From contig JABJJH010000218.1 of assembly GCA_018660965.1 (NCBI GenBank), positions 1-6,561 on the forward strand: a stretch of DNA of 6,561 nucleotides, written 5' to 3'. The stretch is from Rhodospirillaceae bacterium (lineage in GTDB: Bacteria; Pseudomonadota; Alphaproteobacteria; UBA8366; GCA-2717185). Below the pieces are notes generated by a model that made no database searches, had not been told where the DNA came from, and saw only the letters and a program-made list of their open reading frames with translations. The translations under genes were made by a program, and so were the position numbers. Each line of letters starts with the position of its first letter. Position 1 is the stretch's first letter. Shown here in pieces: positions 5,366 through 6,561 of the stretch.

Positions 5366-6561
5366 CTATTCGCTGGATGGGCGGTATTCCGCCAGCCAGG
5401 CCTGGAACATCAACACGCACCACAACCGGTGCGGCCAATCGCGTCGACCGGACAGATGGTCGTCCCAGACGGCGCGCACCGCGCTGGGCTTGAAATAGCC
5501 TTGATCGCGCAAAAGCTGGACGTCGAGCAACGATTCCGCCCAATCCCGCAAGTCGCCGCGCAGCCAGTCGCCGATGGGAACGCCAAAACCCATTTTCGGC
5601 CGGTCGAACAAAGCGCGGGGCGCATGACGATACAATACATGGCGCAATATGGATTTGCCGCCGTCGGGGCCACCCTTCGGGGCCAGCTTCATGTCGCGCG
5701 GCAATCGCCAGGCGAAGTCGAACACGCGATGGTCCAACAGGGGAATGCGGCTTTCCAATCCAACGGCCATGCTGGCGCGGTCGACCTTGGTCAGGATGTC
5801 GTCCGGCAGATAGGTCAGCGCGTCCATCAACATCATGGCGTGCGGAAGATCGTCGTCGCCACGCCATAAATCATTGCGGTCGATAAGGGTTTCCGGTTCG
5901 GATCCGTTTACCAGAACGCCATTCGGGTTGGGCCACTGGCTGCACACGTCGCGATACAAACCCCTCCCATCGTCGGACGCCAATAACCCGGCGAACTTGT
6001 GCGCTTTGTCGCCGATTTGGGGAATTTGAAACCGGCGCGGCAATAGAGGGCGTAAATCCTTTGCGCCCGAATCCCAGGTTGACACCGGGACCGCGGTTAT
6101 TGCGGCGGCGAGTGCGCGGCGCGCGGCGCGCGGCGTGCGGCGATTGAATCGCGCCATGCGCTCTCCGGCCAGATACCGGTTATAGCCGCCGAACAACTCG
6201 TCGCCGCCATCCCCGGACAGGCTGACCGTGACCGAGTCGCGCGCCAGCCGCGACACCAGATGGGTCGATATCTGGGATGAATCGGCGAAAGGCTCATCAT
6301 ACATCGCGGGCAGCGCCGGAATCACCGCCTGGGCGTCCTGGGCGGTGACATAAAGTTCGGTGTGGTCGGTTCCCAGATGCGCCGCCACAGCGGCGGCGTG
6401 ACGGGCTTCGTTGAAATCATCTTCATGAAACCCGATGGAGAAGGTTTTCACCGGGCGCGCACTGACGGACTGCATCAAGGCGACGATCGTTGATGAATCT
6501 ATGCCGCCCGACAGAAACGCGCCCAGCGGCGCATCGGACACCATGCAATCACGCACCGCCG
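5366..6561 (-). CDS. asparagine synthase-like glutamine amidotransferase, C-terminal part (5' end beyond window)
   Basis: About 398 codons of the synthetase half are present. Family members use an N-terminal class II glutaminase domain (off the window) to supply ammonia, and an ATP-pyrophosphatase domain to activate a carboxylate. The PP-loop SGGIDSS lies about 18 residues from the edge, followed by TFSIGFHEDDFNEARHA, YDEPFADSSQISTHLVS, LSGDGGDELFGGYNRY and DILTKVDRASMAVGLESR. The C-terminus has LLDHRVFDFAWRLP, DRPKMGFGVPIGDWLRGDL and HRLWCVLMFQAWL. The GTG at 6556-6554 is an internal valine (AVRDCMVSD), not a start. Copies with this sequence style commonly sit in bacterial polysaccharide loci, where they may amidate a sugar acid or another cell-envelope substrate instead of free aspartate. 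That is inferred from context, so I give no asnB symbol. The gene looks intact to its TAG and has higher GC than its neighbours. Confidence 0.93.
   Translation of the reverse strand, partial: AVRDCMVSDAPLGAFLSGGIDSSTIVALMQSVSARPVKTFSIGFHEDDFNEARHAAAVAAHLGTDHTELYVTAQDAQAVIPALPAMYDEPFADSSQISTHLVSRLARDSVTVSLSGDGGDELFGGYNRYLAGERMARFNRRTPRAARRALAAAITAVPVSTWDSGAKDLRPLLPRRFQIPQIGDKAHKFAGLLASDDGRGLYRDVCSQWPNPNGVLVNGSEPETLIDRNDLWRGDDDLPHAMMLMDALTYLPDDILTKVDRASMAVGLESRIPLLDHRVFDFAWRLPRDMKLAPKGGPDGGKSILRHVLYRHAPRALFDRPKMGFGVPIGDWLRGDLRDWAESLLDVQLLRDQGYFKPSAVRAVWDDHLSGRRDWPHRLWCVLMFQAWLAEYRPSSE

Noticed and set aside
5205..5867. A long minus-strand open frame overlapping the end of the amidotransferase gene, 220 codons.
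   Set aside because: Most of it is an out-of-frame shadow of the amidotransferase gene. Only its tail (DHRLVEF onward) is meaningful, as one frame of the gene fossil, so it is not a gene by itself.
1..6561. Search for tRNA or rRNA genes, CRISPR arrays, insertion-sequence ends and phage or defence genes.
   Set aside because: No cloverleaf, regularly spaced repeats with spacers, transposase motif or terminal inverted repeats were seen. The content is explained by polysaccharide genes.

Overview
The window is a stretch of a bacterial surface-polysaccharide (O-antigen or capsule type) biosynthesis locus. Every gene I can support is on the minus strand. The best guess for the host is an alphaproteobacterium of medium GC, based on the protein style, the moderate overall GC and the FDxxYY-repeat protein at the left edge. 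No RNA gene or taxonomic marker is present, so this is an inference.

In transcription order (right to left) the layout is as follows. (1) 6561-5366: the C-terminal synthetase part of an asparagine-synthase-like glutamine amidotransferase; its N-terminal half lies beyond the window. (2) 5365-5067: about 300 bases with no intact gene. They hold the decayed, twice-frameshifted C-terminal remnant of a second, different asparagine-synthase-like gene. (3) 5066-4206: a membrane-anchored family 2 glycosyltransferase of the dolichol-phosphate-mannose-synthase type. (4) 4124-726: a complete dTDP-L-rhamnose cassette in the order rfbB, rfbA, rfbC, rfbD (rmlB, A, C, D), with gaps of 33, 2 and 4 bases. (5) 725-607: an AT-rich gap with a possible promoter. 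(6) 606-1: the N-terminal part of a protein made of roughly 38-residue FDxxYY repeats, running off the left edge. It has no obvious ATG at the start of its open frame.

The four rfb enzymes turn glucose-1-phosphate and dTTP into dTDP-L-rhamnose, a donor for rhamnosyltransferases. The glycosyltransferase and the amidotransferase-like protein probably act on lipid-linked or nucleotide-linked sugars of the same glycan. The repeat protein resembles the N-terminal modules of some large glycosyltransferases or surface-glycan enzymes.

Most of the window is ordinary in content. The parts most worth a second look are the asparagine-synthase fossil between genes (1) and (3), and the repeat protein at the left edge. 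Three annotated-style starts should also be shortened: rfbD to 1607, rfbB to 4124 and rfbA to the GTG at 3047.
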